This document shows, piece by piece, positions 1 to 8,319 of a stretch of 52,546 nt of DNA; the first letter of the stretch is position 1, and each line of letters opens with the position of its first letter. This DNA comes from Mycobacteriales bacterium. GTDB lineage: Bacteria; Actinomycetota; Actinomycetes; Mycobacteriales; SCTD01. The DNA is taken from positions 37,369 through 89,914 of the forward strand of contig JBBDWV010000045.1 of NCBI GenBank assembly GCA_040902655.1, given 5' to 3'. Both the position numbers and the translations under genes were made by a program. The notes beneath the pieces were generated by a model, which saw only the letters and a list, made by a program, of their open reading frames with translations, was not told where the DNA came from and made no database searches.

Positions 1-12
1 CCCCCCGGGCCG

Positions 13-58
13 GGAACGGCGTGTCGCACGGCGCTCTGCGCCGGTGGCACGCCGTTCC
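13..58. terminator. Large hairpin, probable terminator of an upstream gene
   Basis: An 11-base perfect inverted repeat (GGAACGGCGTG at 13-23 and its complement at 48-58) encloses a second perfect 6-bp stem (29-34 with 38-43, loop TCT). No T-tract follows, as is usual in very GC-rich actinomycetes. It most likely ends a gene lying left of the window, possibly the missing solute-binding protein of the peptide transporter. That assignment is inference. Confidence 0.5.
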
Positions 59-113
59 TGTGCGCCGCGGCGCGTCGTCGTGGTCGGGCTGCCCGTCGGC
101 GGCGTTCGTGACC

Positions 114-119
114 TAGGCT
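114..119 (+). promoter_or_regulatory. Candidate -10 element for the dpp operon
   Basis: TAGGCT, the same hexamer found upstream of several other genes in this window, lies in the 190-base gap between the left-edge hairpin and dppB. It would give a leader of roughly 120 bases before the ATG at 248. No convincing -35 hexamer is visible, so this is a weak call. Confidence 0.3.
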
Positions 120-247
120 TCCGGCGGTCTGCCCGGGGGCTGCCGCTGCTCGTCCGAGCCGAACGCCACCGCGCTCGGTGTCTGCTCGTCCTAGCTGGTC
201 CGGCCACCCGCCGGGGGCAGGTAGGGGTCCCGGGAATCTGGAGGGTC

Positions 248-1171
248 ATGGCCCGCTACATCGTGCGCCGCCTGCTGCTGGCGATACCGGTCCTGATCGG
301 CGCGTCGTTCCTCATCTTCGCGATGGTGTTCGCGCTGCCCGGCGACCCGATCCGGGCGCTGGGCGGGGACCGCCCGATCTCGCCGGCGGTGCAGCAGGAG
401 CTGCGGGACCGCTACAACCTCGACGACCCGCTGCTGGTGCAGTACGGCAAATACGTCGGGAACCTCGCCCAGGGCGACCTCGGCACCGACTTCAGCGGCC
501 GACCGGTCTCCGACATCCTCGAGCGCAGCGCCCTCGTGACGGTGAAGCTCGCGTTGGTGGCGCTGGCGTTCGAGGCGATCTTCGGGCTGCTGGCCGGCGT
601 GCTGGCCGGCATCCGGCAGAAGTCGTTCTTCGACAACCTGGTGCTCGTCACCACCACCCTCATCGTGTCGATCCCGGTCTTCGTGCTGGGCTTCCTGGCG
701 CAGTACGCGCTGGGCCTGCGGCTCGGGATCTTCCCCATCGCCGGTGTCGCCGACGGCTTCAAGGGCTATATCCTGCCGGGCTTCGTCCTGGCCGCCCTGT
801 CACTGGCCTATGTCGCCCGCCTGACCCGCACGTCGCTCGTCGAGAACCTACGGAACGACTACGTGCGCACCGCCAGGGCCAAGGGACTGAGCCCGGCGAC
901 GGTGGTCGGCAAGCACACCCTGCGCAACAGCCTCATCCCGGTGGTCACCTTCCTCGGGGCCGATCTGGGCACGCTGCTGTCCGGCGCGGTCGTCACCGAG
1001 GGCATCTTCAACATCCCGGGTCTCGGTCGCGCGGTCTTCCAGGCGATCCAGACGCAAGAGGGCACCGTCGTCGTCGGCATCGTGACGCTGTTCGTCTTCG
1101 TCTACATCTTCTTCAACCTCGTGGTCGACGTCCTCTACGCGGCCCTCGACCCCCGGATCCGCTATGAGTGA
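248..1171 (+). CDS. dppB: Peptide/nickel-type ABC transporter permease, DppB/OppB family
   Basis: This 307-residue membrane permease forms half of the channel of a peptide-type ABC importer. Hydrophobic segments are visible at about residues 10-30, 98-121, 131-155, 174-192, 228-250 and 273-298. The cytoplasmic EAA loop that contacts the ATPases lies at about 204-234 (YVRTARAKGLSP then a GKHTLRNSLIP stretch). I chose the ATG at 248 because GGAGGG sits just upstream and the protein then begins with the usual short basic N-terminus and first helix; the frame is open further upstream but encodes low-complexity arginine-rich sequence. It overlaps dppC by 8 bases. Substrate is unknown: peptides, nickel or other small molecules are all possible for the family. 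Confidence 0.93.
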   Translation: MARYIVRRLLLAIPVLIGASFLIFAMVFALPGDPIRALGGDRPISPAVQQELRDRYNLDDPLLVQYGKYVGNLAQGDLGTDFSGRPVSDILERSALVTVKLALVALAFEAIFGLLAGVLAGIRQKSFFDNLVLVTTTLIVSIPVFVLGFLAQYALGLRLGIFPIAGVADGFKGYILPGFVLAALSLAYVARLTRTSLVENLRNDYVRTARAKGLSPATVVGKHTLRNSLIPVVTFLGADLGTLLSGAVVTEGIFNIPGLGRAVFQAIQTQEGTVVVGIVTLFVFVYIFFNLVVDVLYAALDPRIRYE

Positions 1172-2174
1172 CCGGTACCGCAAGGACGAGGAGGCCACCG
1201 AGCACGGCCTGATCGTCGACGACGAGTCCGGCCAGCGCCGCAGCGTCGGCGTGGGCGACGAGACCATCCCGCCGAGCTCGGTCAGTCGCGACTCGGAGCT
1301 GCCGAAGACGACCGAGAACCTGCGACAGGCCAGCCTGTGGTCCGACGCATGGCGGGAGCTGCGGCGCAACAAGCTCTTCCTGATCGCCGCCTTCCTGCTG
1401 AGCATCCTGACCGTGATGGCTGCCTTCCCGGGGCTGTTCACGAGCGTCGGCCCCATCGAGAACTGCCAGCTGTCGAACTCCAAGCAGGGTCCCGGCACCA
1501 ACGGTGCCTGGTTCGGCTACGACATCTTCGGCTGCGACTACTACTCCAACGTCATCCACGGTGCGCGCGTCTCGATGATCATCGGCGTGTTCGTCATGGG
1601 AGGCGCGATGGTCATCGGCGTCGTCCTGGGCGGCCTGGCCGGCTACTTCGGCGGCTGGTTCGACACGCTCATCGCGCGCATCACCGACGTCGTCTACGGC
1701 CTCCCGCTGATCCTCGGCGCGATCCTGATCCTCAACGTCTTCGCCGACCGTGGACTGCTGCAGGTGGGTCTCGCGCTCATCGCGCTGTCGTGGATGACCT
1801 TCCTGCGCCTGTTCCGGTCGACGGTCATCTCGATCAGGGAGACCGACTACGTCTTAGCGGCGCGTGCGATGGGCGCCGGTGACGCCCGCATCCTGCTGCG
1901 GCACATCCTGCCCAACGCGATCGCCCCGGTCCTCGTCTACGCGACGATCTTCATCGGCGGTGTGATCGCCGCCGAGGCGACGCTGTCCTTCCTCGGCATA
2001 GGCCTGCAGCTGCCCGCGATCTCCTGGGGGCTGCAGATCGGCTCGGGACAGCGGCTCATCCGCACCGCACCGCACATCATCTTCTTCCCCAGCATCTTCC
2101 TGTCCGTGACCGTGCTGTCCTTCATCCTGCTCGGTGACGCGCTGCGCGACGCCCTCGACCCGAAGCTGCGGTGA
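1164..2174 (+). CDS. dppC: Peptide/nickel-type ABC transporter permease, DppC/OppC family
   Basis: The 336-residue partner permease of DppB. The first 65 or so residues are hydrophilic and acidic, then a first transmembrane helix (about 72-92) precedes the OppC-type N-terminal domain, followed by four to five more helices. The EAA loop is visible at about 224-258 (YVLAARAMGAGDARIL, then RHILPNAIAP). The start overlaps the end of dppB and the stop is separated by one base from dppD, so the four genes are surely one transcript. A Cys pair in the extracytoplasmic loop (near residues 97 and 117) could form a disulfide, which is an inference from position only. Confidence 0.93.
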   Translation: MSDRYRKDEEATEHGLIVDDESGQRRSVGVGDETIPPSSVSRDSELPKTTENLRQASLWSDAWRELRRNKLFLIAAFLLSILTVMAAFPGLFTSVGPIENCQLSNSKQGPGTNGAWFGYDIFGCDYYSNVIHGARVSMIIGVFVMGGAMVIGVVLGGLAGYFGGWFDTLIARITDVVYGLPLILGAILILNVFADRGLLQVGLALIALSWMTFLRLFRSTVISIRETDYVLAARAMGAGDARILLRHILPNAIAPVLVYATIFIGGVIAAEATLSFLGIGLQLPAISWGLQIGSGQRLIRTAPHIIFFPSIFLSVTVLSFILLGDALRDALDPKLR

Positions 2175-2175
2175 C

Positions 2176-3201
2176 ATGACGAGTGCTCTGGCCGTTCCCG
2201 AGGGCGCCCCCGACAGCGGCGCACCGCTGCTCGAGGTGGACGACCTCTCTGTCGAGTTCCGCACCGACTACGGCGTGGTGAACGCCGTCAACGGCATCAG
2301 CTACACCCTCGCCGCCGGCGAGACGCTCGCGATCCTCGGCGAGTCCGGCTGCGGCAAGTCCGTCAGCGCCCAGGCGATCATGGGCATCCTCGACTCGCCG
2401 CCCGGCTTCGTCACCGGCGGGCAGATCCGCTACAAGGGTCGCAACCTGCTGACCATGGGCGCCAGGGAGCAGCGCGACATCCGGGGCGAGGAGATCTCCA
2501 TCGTCTTCCAGGACGCGCTGTCCTCGCTCAACCCGGTCTTCACCGTCGGCGCCCAGATCGGCGAGATGTTCCGCCGGCACCGGGGCGCCTCCCGGGCCGA
2601 CGCGAAGAAGGCCGCGATCGAGCTGATGGACCGGGTGCGCATCCCGTCGGCCAAAGAACGGGTCGGAGACTACCCGCACCAGTTCTCCGGTGGCATGCGC
2701 CAGCGCGTCATGATCGCCATGGCGATCGCGCTGGACCCGGCGGTGCTGATCGCCGACGAGCCGACCACCGCGCTCGACGTGACCGTCCAGGCGCAGATCA
2801 TGGACCTGCTCACCGGCCTCCAGCAGGAGACCGGGATGGGCCTGATCCTCATCACGCACGACCTCGGTGTCGTCGGCGAGATCGCCGACCGGGTCGCGGT
2901 GATGTACGCGGGGCGGATCGTCGAGACCGGCCTTACCGACGCGGTGTTCGCGGCGCCCGCGATGCCGTACACCGAGGGCCTGATGGCGTCGATCGCCCGG
3001 GTGGACCAGAAGGGCCAGCGGCTCAACCCGATCGTCGGTGCGCCGCCGAACCTGGCGGATTTGCCCGCGGGCTGTCCGTTCCATCCACGCTGCCCGCGCG
3101 CCACCGACTACTGCCCGACGGCGCTGCCCCCGCTGCTCGAGGTCGTCCCCGGCCGCCGCAGCGCCTGCCACTACGCCGAAGAGGTGCTGGGTGACCACTG
3201 A
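2176..3201 (+). CDS. dppD: Peptide-type ABC transporter ATPase, DppD/OppD family
   Basis: The first of two ATPases that power the importer, 341 residues. Walker A is GESGCGKS (55-62), the signature is FSGGMRQR (170-177), and Walker B is LIADE (191-195) followed by the typical [12 protein letters not shown]. The C-terminal oligopeptide-transporter extension carries the cysteine-bearing GCPFHPRCP motif, which in several family members binds an Fe-S cluster. The ATG at 2176 is preferred over an upstream in-frame start because it follows the dppC stop by one base and avoids a 14-residue unrelated extension. The gene overlaps dppF. Confidence 0.93.
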   Translation: MTSALAVPEGAPDSGAPLLEVDDLSVEFRTDYGVVNAVNGISYTLAAGETLAILGESGCGKSVSAQAIMGILDSPPGFVTGGQIRYKGRNLLTMGAREQRDIRGEEISIVFQDALSSLNPVFTVGAQIGEMFRRHRGASRADAKKAAIELMDRVRIPSAKERVGDYPHQFSGGMRQRVMIAMAIALDPAVLIADEPTTALDVTVQAQIMDLLTGLQQETGMGLILITHDLGVVGEIADRVAVMYAGRIVETGLTDAVFAAPAMPYTEGLMASIARVDQKGQRLNPIVGAPPNLADLPAGCPFHPRCPRATDYCPTALPPLLEVVPGRRSACHYAEEVLGDH

Positions 3202-4234
3202 GACAGCGACGACGACCGTGCCGGGCGCGGCCGGCGGTGAGCCGCTGCTGCGGGTCGAGGGCCTGGTCAAGCACTTTCCGTTGACGCAGGGCATCGTCTT
3301 CAAGAAGACGGTCGGCCAGGTGCGCGCCGTCGACGGCGTGAGCTTCACGCTGGACGCCGGCGAGACACTCGGCCTGGTGGGCGAGTCGGGCTGCGGCAAG
3401 TCCACCGTCTCCAAGCTGATCATGCAGCTCGAGAAGCCGACCGCCGGCAGGATCTTCTACAAGGGCACCGACGTCACGAGCCTGTCCGGCAAGGAGCTGC
3501 GCCGGCTCCGCCGCAACATCCAGATCATCTTCCAGGACCCGTACTCCTCGCTGAACCCGCGGATGACCGTCGGTGACATCGTCGGCGAGCCGTGGGAGAT
3601 CCACCCCGACGTGGTCCGCAAGGCCGACCGGCAGAGGCAGGTCCGCGAGCTGCTGGCCCGGGTCGGCCTCAACCCCGACTTCGTCAACCGCTATCCGCAC
3701 CAGTTCTCCGGAGGACAGCGTCAGCGCATCGGCATCGCCCGGGCCCTGGCGCTGCAACCCGAGATCATCGTCTGCGACGAGCCGGTCTCCGCTCTCGACG
3801 TGTCGGTGCAGGCGCAGGTGGTCAACCTGCTCGAGGAGCTCCAGCGCGACTTCGGGTTGGCGTACGTCTTCATCGCCCACGACCTGTCGGTCGTCCGGCA
3901 CATCAGCGACCGGGTCGCCGTGATGTACCTCGGCAGCATCGTCGAGATCGGCACGGAGGACGACATCTACGAGAAGTCGGCCCACCCGTACACCCAGGCC
4001 CTGCTGTCGGCGGTGCCGGTGCTCGACCCGGTGGCGCGGGCGCACAAGACGCGGATCATGCTGACCGGCGACGTACCCAGCCCCGCGAACCCGCCGTCCG
4101 GCTGCCGCTTCCGGACCCGCTGCTGGAAGGCGCAGGAGCTGTGCGCCACAGACCCGCCGGAGCTGACCGACCGCGGTCAGGGCCACCCGGCCGCCTGCCA
4201 CTTCGCCGAGGCCGTCCAGGTGGTCGGCGGATAG
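3191..4234 (+). CDS. dppF: Peptide-type ABC transporter ATPase, DppF/OppF family
   Basis: The second ATPase, 347 residues from a GTG at 3191 that lies 6 bases after a GAGG-containing stretch and inside the end of dppD. Walker A is GESGCGKS (64-71), signature FSGGQRQR (172-179), Walker B IIVCDE (192-197), and the C-terminal GCRFRTRCW-type cysteine motif ends the domain. The extra loop after strand 3 (about 32-45, [10 protein letters not shown]) is typical for DppF/OppF. An apparent start further upstream in the same frame would overlap dppD by over 150 bases and encodes no family sequence. No solute-binding protein follows; secG comes next, so the binding protein should be left of the window. 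Confidence 0.93.
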   Translation: MTTETATTTVPGAAGGEPLLRVEGLVKHFPLTQGIVFKKTVGQVRAVDGVSFTLDAGETLGLVGESGCGKSTVSKLIMQLEKPTAGRIFYKGTDVTSLSGKELRRLRRNIQIIFQDPYSSLNPRMTVGDIVGEPWEIHPDVVRKADRQRQVRELLARVGLNPDFVNRYPHQFSGGQRQRIGIARALALQPEIIVCDEPVSALDVSVQAQVVNLLEELQRDFGLAYVFIAHDLSVVRHISDRVAVMYLGSIVEIGTEDDIYEKSAHPYTQALLSAVPVLDPVARAHKTRIMLTGDVPSPANPPSGCRFRTRCWKAQELCATDPPELTDRGQGHPAACHFAEAVQVVGG

Positions 4235-4323
4235 CTGAACCGACCCGCCGGGAGGGCCCGCCCGGCTATCCTGAGTGCTCCCCCCTCGACCTGCCTACGC
4301 ACCGCCCCGAACGGAGCCAGACC

Positions 4324-4575
4324 GTGGTGACCTTCCTGTCCATCCTCCTGACGATCACGAGCATCCTGCTCATCGTGCTCGTCCTGCTGCACAAGGGGAA
4401 GGGCGGCGGCCTGTCCACCATGTTCGGCGGTGGCGTCTCCTCCTCGCTCGGCGGCAGCGCCGTCGTGGAGAAGAACCTGGATCGGCTGACCATCGTGTGC
4501 GGGCTGGTCTGGGTGGTCTGCATCATCGCCCTGGGCCTGCTGCTCAAGGAGACACCGGCCGCCGCGCCCCTGTAG
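4324..4575 (+). CDS. secG: Preprotein translocase subunit SecG
   Basis: An 83-residue two-helix membrane protein of the SecYEG channel. Helices are at about residues 3-22 and 55-74, joined by the characteristic glycine-rich loop with KGKGGGLS and the MFGGG motif. Start is GTG 4324 or the adjacent GTG 4327. In many actinomycetes secG follows gap-pgk-tpiA and precedes rbpA and the pentose phosphate genes. Here the right side of that order is kept, but a peptide transporter operon sits on the left. Confidence 0.92.
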   Translation: MVTFLSILLTITSILLIVLVLLHKGKGGGLSTMFGGGVSSSLGGSAVVEKNLDRLTIVCGLVWVVCIIALGLLLKETPAAAPL

Positions 4576-4621
4576 AGCGGCAACCCCACCAGCAGCATCA
4601 ATTTCGAGCGAGGAGCAGTCC

Positions 4622-4957
4622 GTGGCAGGTGGCAACGCGATCAGGGGCAGCCGGGTGGGCGCCGGTCCGATGGGCGAGGCGGAGCGCGGCGAGGCCGCGC
4701 CCCGGCGGCGCATCGCCTTCTACTGTGCCAATGCGCACGAGACGCGCCCCTCGTTCGCCGACGACGCGTCCGTTCCCGACACCTGGGACTGCCGGCGGTG
4801 TGGCTTTCCGGCCGGCCAGGACAAGGACAACCCGCCGGCCCAGACGAAGGTCGAGCCCTACAAGACGCACCTGGCCTACGTGCGCGAGCGCCGCAACGTC
4901 GAGGACGGCGAGGCGATCCTGGCCGAGGCCCTCGCCAAGCTCCGCGGCAACCGCTGA
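4622..4957 (+). CDS. rbpA: RNA polymerase-binding protein RbpA
   Basis: This 111-residue actinomycete-specific transcription factor binds the beta subunit region and the principal sigma factor and stabilises open complexes. The disordered N-terminal tail (1-30) is followed by a zinc-ribbon-like core with Cys35, His39, Cys57 and Cys60, and a C-terminal basic linker plus sigma-interacting helix (about 82-108, THLAYVRERRNVEDGEAIL). GTG start with GAGGAG 7 bases upstream. Because RbpA is confined to Actinomycetota, the gene also supports the assignment of the DNA. The stop codon lies within a hairpin shared with the convergent pgl gene. Confidence 0.95.
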   Translation: MAGGNAIRGSRVGAGPMGEAERGEAAPRRRIAFYCANAHETRPSFADDASVPDTWDCRRCGFPAGQDKDNPPAQTKVEPYKTHLAYVRERRNVEDGEAILAEALAKLRGNR

Positions 4958-4970
4958 CCCTGGTCAGCGG
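4951..4970. terminator. Bidirectional hairpin containing both stop codons of rbpA and pgl
   Basis: CCGCTGACC (4951-4959) is perfectly repeated in inverted form (4962-4970) with two bases between, effectively an 8-bp stem with a 4-base loop. The rbpA TGA (4955-4957) lies in one arm and the pgl TGA (complement at 4964-4966) in the other. Only six bases separate the two genes, so this is the only place for a terminator. Confidence 0.55.
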
Positions 4971-5731
4971 CGGCGCAGCTCCCGCGGCAGGTCGGCCGCC
5001 GCGGCCTCGTCCAGCAGCCACAGCGTCGCTGCGCGGCCGGTCACGCCGGCGGCCGGCACCCCCACCCGCCCCGCGCCACCCAGCGCCATCCTGACCATCG
5101 GGGCCTTCTCCGCGCCCGCCACCACCATCCAGACCTCCCGCGCGGCCCCGAGCGCGGAGAAGCCCAGGGTGATCCGGGTCGGGGGCGGCTTCGGGCAGCC
5201 GTGCACGCCGACGACGAGCCGGTCGTCGTGGGCCGCCGGCGACTCCGGGAAGATGGAGGCGGTGTGACCCTCCGCACCCATCCCGAGCAGCAGCACGTCG
5301 AACGGCGGGATCTCGTGGTCCGGCGGCGCGGCCCGGCGCAGCTCGTCGGCGTAACGCGCCGCCGCGGCGTCGGCGTCCTGCCCGTCCGGCCCGCCCAGCG
5401 CTCCCATCGGGTGCACGCGCGCCGGGTCCAGGTCGAGCGCGTCGAGCAGGGCCTCCCACGCCTGCCGTTCGTTGCGCTCGGGGTCGTCGGCCGACACGTA
5501 CCTTTCGTCACCCCACCAGATGTCGACCCGGCGCCAGTCCACCGCCTGCCGTGCCCCGGAACGGCGCACGGCGTCGAGCGCGGCGATCCCCACACCGCCG
5601 CCGGTCAGCACGACCGAGGCCGAGCCGCGTAGCGCTTGCGCGTCGACCAGCCGGGTGAGCAGCCGGGCGGCCACCGCCGCCGCCAGCACCTGCGGGTCGG
5701 CGACCACCACCACGGTGGGGGCGGACGTCAC
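4964..5731 (-). CDS. pgl: 6-phosphogluconolactonase
   Basis: Hydrolyses 6-phosphogluconolactone, the second step of the oxidative pentose phosphate pathway. 255 residues of the glucosamine-6-phosphate isomerase-like fold: the substrate-phosphate loop LTGGGVG is at 42-48, WWGDERYV at 72-79, and the catalytic-region motif LGMGAEGHTASIFP at 149-162. It is the last gene of the minus-strand operon and its start codon overlaps the opcA stop (ATGA). Length and motifs are normal for the family. Confidence 0.95.
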   Translation of the reverse strand: MTSAPTVVVVADPQVLAAAVAARLLTRLVDAQALRGSASVVLTGGGVGIAALDAVRRSGARQAVDWRRVDIWWGDERYVSADDPERNERQAWEALLDALDLDPARVHPMGALGGPDGQDADAAAARYADELRRAAPPDHEIPPFDVLLLGMGAEGHTASIFPESPAAHDDRLVVGVHGCPKPPPTRITLGFSALGAAREVWMVVAGAEKAPMVRMALGGAGRVGVPAAGVTGRAATLWLLDEAAAADLPRELRRR

Positions 5732-6720
5732 GAGGTCGTCAGCGCCGGGTCCGGATCACCCGCGTCGCTGGGGTCGTGCCAGACGTGGGTGCGGATCGCC
5801 GGCCGGTCCGACAGCCCGCCGACACCGGTCGCTGCAGCCAGCGCCGCGGCGTAGGTCTCGTCGGCGTCGAGCCGCCGCAGCTCCTCGGCCAGCAGGTCAC
5901 CGAGCCCGCGGCGCTCCAGCGGCAGCGTCCGATCGGGCTGGTCGCTGCGGCGCAGCGTCACCGTCTGCCCGTCACCCGCACTCAACCGGACCTCGCAGTC
6001 CTCGAGCGCGAGGGACACACCGGTGATGCCGGGGCCGTCGCTGTCGACCAGCGAGGCCTGCACCCCCAGCCGCGACGCCAGCCAGCCCGCCAGCAGCGCC
6101 CGCGTGGGGTCCTCCGGCTCCCCGTGCACCTCTGCCCGCTGCGCGGCCGAGGTCACCGAGTCGAAGGCGGCGGCGCACAGCGCCCGCCAGAGTGTCGCGC
6201 GGGTCCAGGCCAGATCGGTGTCACCCGGGGCGTAGTCCTGGGCCCGCTGGGCCAGCGAGGCGAGGGGATCCGCCGCCAGCGAGGTGTCCGTCACACGCCG
6301 ATCGGCCAGCACGCCCAGCGGGTCGTGGGCGATGCGGTGCGGCGGCTGGCCGTACCACCACGTGACGACGGGGGCGTCCGGCGCGAGCAGCGGCAGCACG
6401 ACGGACTCGGCATGCAGGGCCAGCCGTCCGTACATCCGCAGCACGGCCGCCTCGCCGGGCCCGAGGCGGCCGCCGATGAGGACCTCGGCGTCGAGCCGGG
6501 CCTCCAGCGCGTCCGGCCGGCGCCGCACCACGATGATCAGCCGACACGGGTGCGCGGCGGCGGCCCGCGTGGCCGCCTGCTCGGCCTGCTCGACCTTGCT
6601 CTCCTCGACGACGACGACGAGGGTCAGCGCCAGCCCACTCGAGACCGAGCCGGCCTGCCGCCGCTCGGCCGCGAGCGCCTTGACCACGGCCGTGCCGGTG
6701 GTGTCCCAGAGCGTCGTCAT
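5728..6720 (-). CDS. opcA: Glucose-6-phosphate dehydrogenase assembly protein OpcA
   Basis: 330 residues. OpcA partners with and is needed for full activity of glucose-6-phosphate dehydrogenase in cyanobacteria and actinomycetes, and the gene sits directly after zwf as expected. The recognisable start [20 protein letters not shown] is at 6720, behind a CGGAGG ribosome-binding site. An in-frame ATG 15 bases further upstream falls inside a tandem duplication and is not preferred. The gene is translationally coupled to pgl by a 4-base overlap. The duplicated start region creates a short upstream reading frame ending on the opcA ATG (see the separate entry). Confidence 0.93.
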   Translation of the reverse strand: MTTLWDTTGTAVVKALAAERRQAGSVSSGLALTLVVVVEESKVEQAEQAATRAAAAHPCRLIIVVRRRPDALEARLDAEVLIGGRLGPGEAAVLRMYGRLALHAESVVLPLLAPDAPVVTWWYGQPPHRIAHDPLGVLADRRVTDTSLAADPLASLAQRAQDYAPGDTDLAWTRATLWRALCAAAFDSVTSAAQRAEVHGEPEDPTRALLAGWLASRLGVQASLVDSDGPGITGVSLALEDCEVRLSAGDGQTVTLRRSDQPDRTLPLERRGLGDLLAEELRRLDADETYAAALAAATGVGGLSDRPAIRTHVWHDPSDAGDPDPALTTS

Positions 6721-6777
6721 GCGTGCCTCCGGCACGACGCAGTCGTCATGTGTGCCTCCGGCACGACGCAGTCGTCA
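6713..6777. repeat. 29-bp tandem repeat duplicating the opcA translation start region
   Basis: Two 29-base units (6713-6741 and 6742-6770) differ at one position and are followed by a partial third unit of 7 bases (6771-6777). Each full unit carries the minus-strand sequence CGGAGG, a short spacer, ATG and ACGAC, so the ribosome-binding site and start codon of opcA are duplicated. Each unit also contains a small perfect inverted repeat (CGTGCC-TCC-GGCACG). The array fills the whole zwf-opcA junction. Confidence 0.9.
6717..6749 (-). other. Possible 10-codon upstream reading frame overlapping the opcA start
   Basis: The second copy of the duplicated start signal gives an ATG at 6749 with its own CGGAGG-like site. 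It encodes [10 protein letters not shown] and then TGA, and that stop overlaps the opcA ATG as ATGA. This is the same coupling geometry used elsewhere in the operon. Whether it is translated is not known; it may be a passive by-product of the duplication. Confidence 0.35.
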
Positions 6778-8319
6778 AGGTCGCCTCCAGACCCGGCCGT
6801 CGCGGGCCAACATCTGCTCGGCGGCCCGCGGCCCCCACTCGCCGGCGCGGTAGAGGTGGGGCTCGCCGCCCTGCGCGTTCTGCTCAGCCCAGAACTGCTC
6901 GATCGGGTCGATGACCTGCCAGCTCTGTTCGACCTCCTCGTTGCGCGGGAACAGCGACGCGTCGCCGAGCAGCACGTCCAGCAGCAGCCGTTCGTACGCC
7001 TCCGGGCTGGCCTCGGTGAAGGCCTCGCCGTACTGGAAGTCCATCGCCACGTCGCGCACCTCCATCGTGGTGCCGGGCACCTTGGAACCGAAGCGCAGCG
7101 TCACGCCCTCGTCCGGCTGGACCCGCACGACCAGTTGATTGGCGCCGAGCTTCTCGGTGTCGGTCTTGGCGAACGGCAGGTGCGGTGCCCGGTGGAAGAC
7201 GACGGCGATCTCGGTGACCCGCCTCGGGAGCCGCTTGCCGGTACGCAGGTAGAACGGCACGCCCGCCCAGCGCCGCGTCTCCACCTCCAGCCGGACCGCG
7301 GCATAGGTCTCGGTGCGGCTGTCCCCGGCGACCCCCTCCTCGGCGCGGTAGCCCTTGACCCGCTCGCCCGCCAGCCACCCCTGGTCGTACTGACCGCGGA
7401 CGGTGTAGGCCGCCAGGTCGGCCGGTGGCTTGAGCGCGCCGAGCACCTTGCGCTTCTCGGTGCGCAGGCTCTCGGCGTCGAAGCCGACCGGCTCCTCCAT
7501 CGCGGTGAGCGCGAGCAGCTGCAGCAGGTGGTTCTGCAGGACGTCGCGGGCCGCACCGGTCTGCTCGTAGAAGCCGGCGCGGCCGCCGATGCCGCCGTCC
7601 TCGGCCATCGTGATCTGGACCGAGTCGACGAAGTGGCTGCCCCAGATCGGCTCGAACAGGGTGTTGGCGAAGCGCAGCGCCAGCAGGTTCTGGACTGTCT
7701 CCTTGCCCAGGTAGTGGTCGATGCGGAAGACGTCCTGGGCGGTGAAGACGTCGTCCACCAGGCCGTTGAGGGCCTGGCTCGACGGCAGGTCGTACCCGAA
7801 CGGCTTCTCCACGACGACCCGCCGCCAGCCGCCTGACTGCCGGTTGTCGGACATGCCGGTGCGCTGCATCTGTTTGAGCACCGTCGGGAACGCCGCCGGC
7901 GGGATCGACAGGTAGAACGCCGCGTTGCCCTGCGTCCCGTGAGTGGCGTCCAGCTCCCGCAGCGTGCGGGCGAGCAGGTCGAACGCCGCATCGTCGTCGA
8001 AGCTGCCCGGCAGGAACCTGATGGCGTCCTGCAGTCGGTGCCAGGTCGATTCGCGGAATTCGGTACGGGCGCCCTTCTCGGCCGCCGAGCGGGCCAGCTG
8101 CTCGAAGTCGCCGTCACCCCAGTCGCGGCGGGCGAAGCCGAGCAGCACGAAGCCCGGCGGCAGCAGTCCGCGGTTGGCCAGGTCGTAGACAGCCGGGATC
8201 AGCTTTTTCCTGGCCAGGTCGCCGGTCACCCCGAAGACGACCAGGACGCACGGCCCCGGGACGCGTGGCAGCCGCCGGTCGCCGGGGGAGCGCAGCGGGT
8301 TCGGCCCGGTGGAGGTCAT
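6775..8319 (-). CDS. zwf: Glucose-6-phosphate 1-dehydrogenase
   Basis: Oxidises glucose-6-phosphate to 6-phosphogluconolactone with NAD(P)+. 514 residues, normal length. The N-terminal dinucleotide-binding loop reads GVTGDLARKK (30-39), EKPFG is at 171-175 and the active-site signature RIDHYLGKE at 199-207, with its catalytic histidine and lysine. The start overlaps the pgi stop (ATGA). The operon partners opcA and pgl complete the oxidative branch down to 6-phosphogluconate; no gnd gene is in the window. Confidence 0.97.
   Translation of the reverse strand: MTSTGPNPLRSPGDRRLPRVPGPCVLVVFGVTGDLARKKLIPAVYDLANRGLLPPGFVLLGFARRDWGDGDFEQLARSAAEKGARTEFRESTWHRLQDAIRFLPGSFDDDAAFDLLARTLRELDATHGTQGNAAFYLSIPPAAFPTVLKQMQRTGMSDNRQSGGWRRVVVEKPFGYDLPSSQALNGLVDDVFTAQDVFRIDHYLGKETVQNLLALRFANTLFEPIWGSHFVDSVQITMAEDGGIGGRAGFYEQTGAARDVLQNHLLQLLALTAMEEPVGFDAESLRTEKRKVLGALKPPADLAAYTVRGQYDQGWLAGERVKGYRAEEGVAGDSRTETYAAVRLEVETRRWAGVPFYLRTGKRLPRRVTEIAVVFHRAPHLPFAKTDTEKLGANQLVVRVQPDEGVTLRFGSKVPGTTMEVRDVAMDFQYGEAFTEASPEAYERLLLDVLLGDASLFPRNEEVEQSWQVIDPIEQFWAEQNAQGGEPHLYRAGEWGPRAAEQMLARDGRVWRRP

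Noticed and set aside
4247-4266. Hairpin GCCGGG/CCCGGC upstream of secG as a terminator of dppF
   Set aside because: Only six pairs with an 8-base self-complementary loop and no T-tract; expected by chance in DNA of this composition.
6713-6777. CRISPR-like array
   Set aside because: The two units are directly adjacent without spacers and duplicate a gene start signal.
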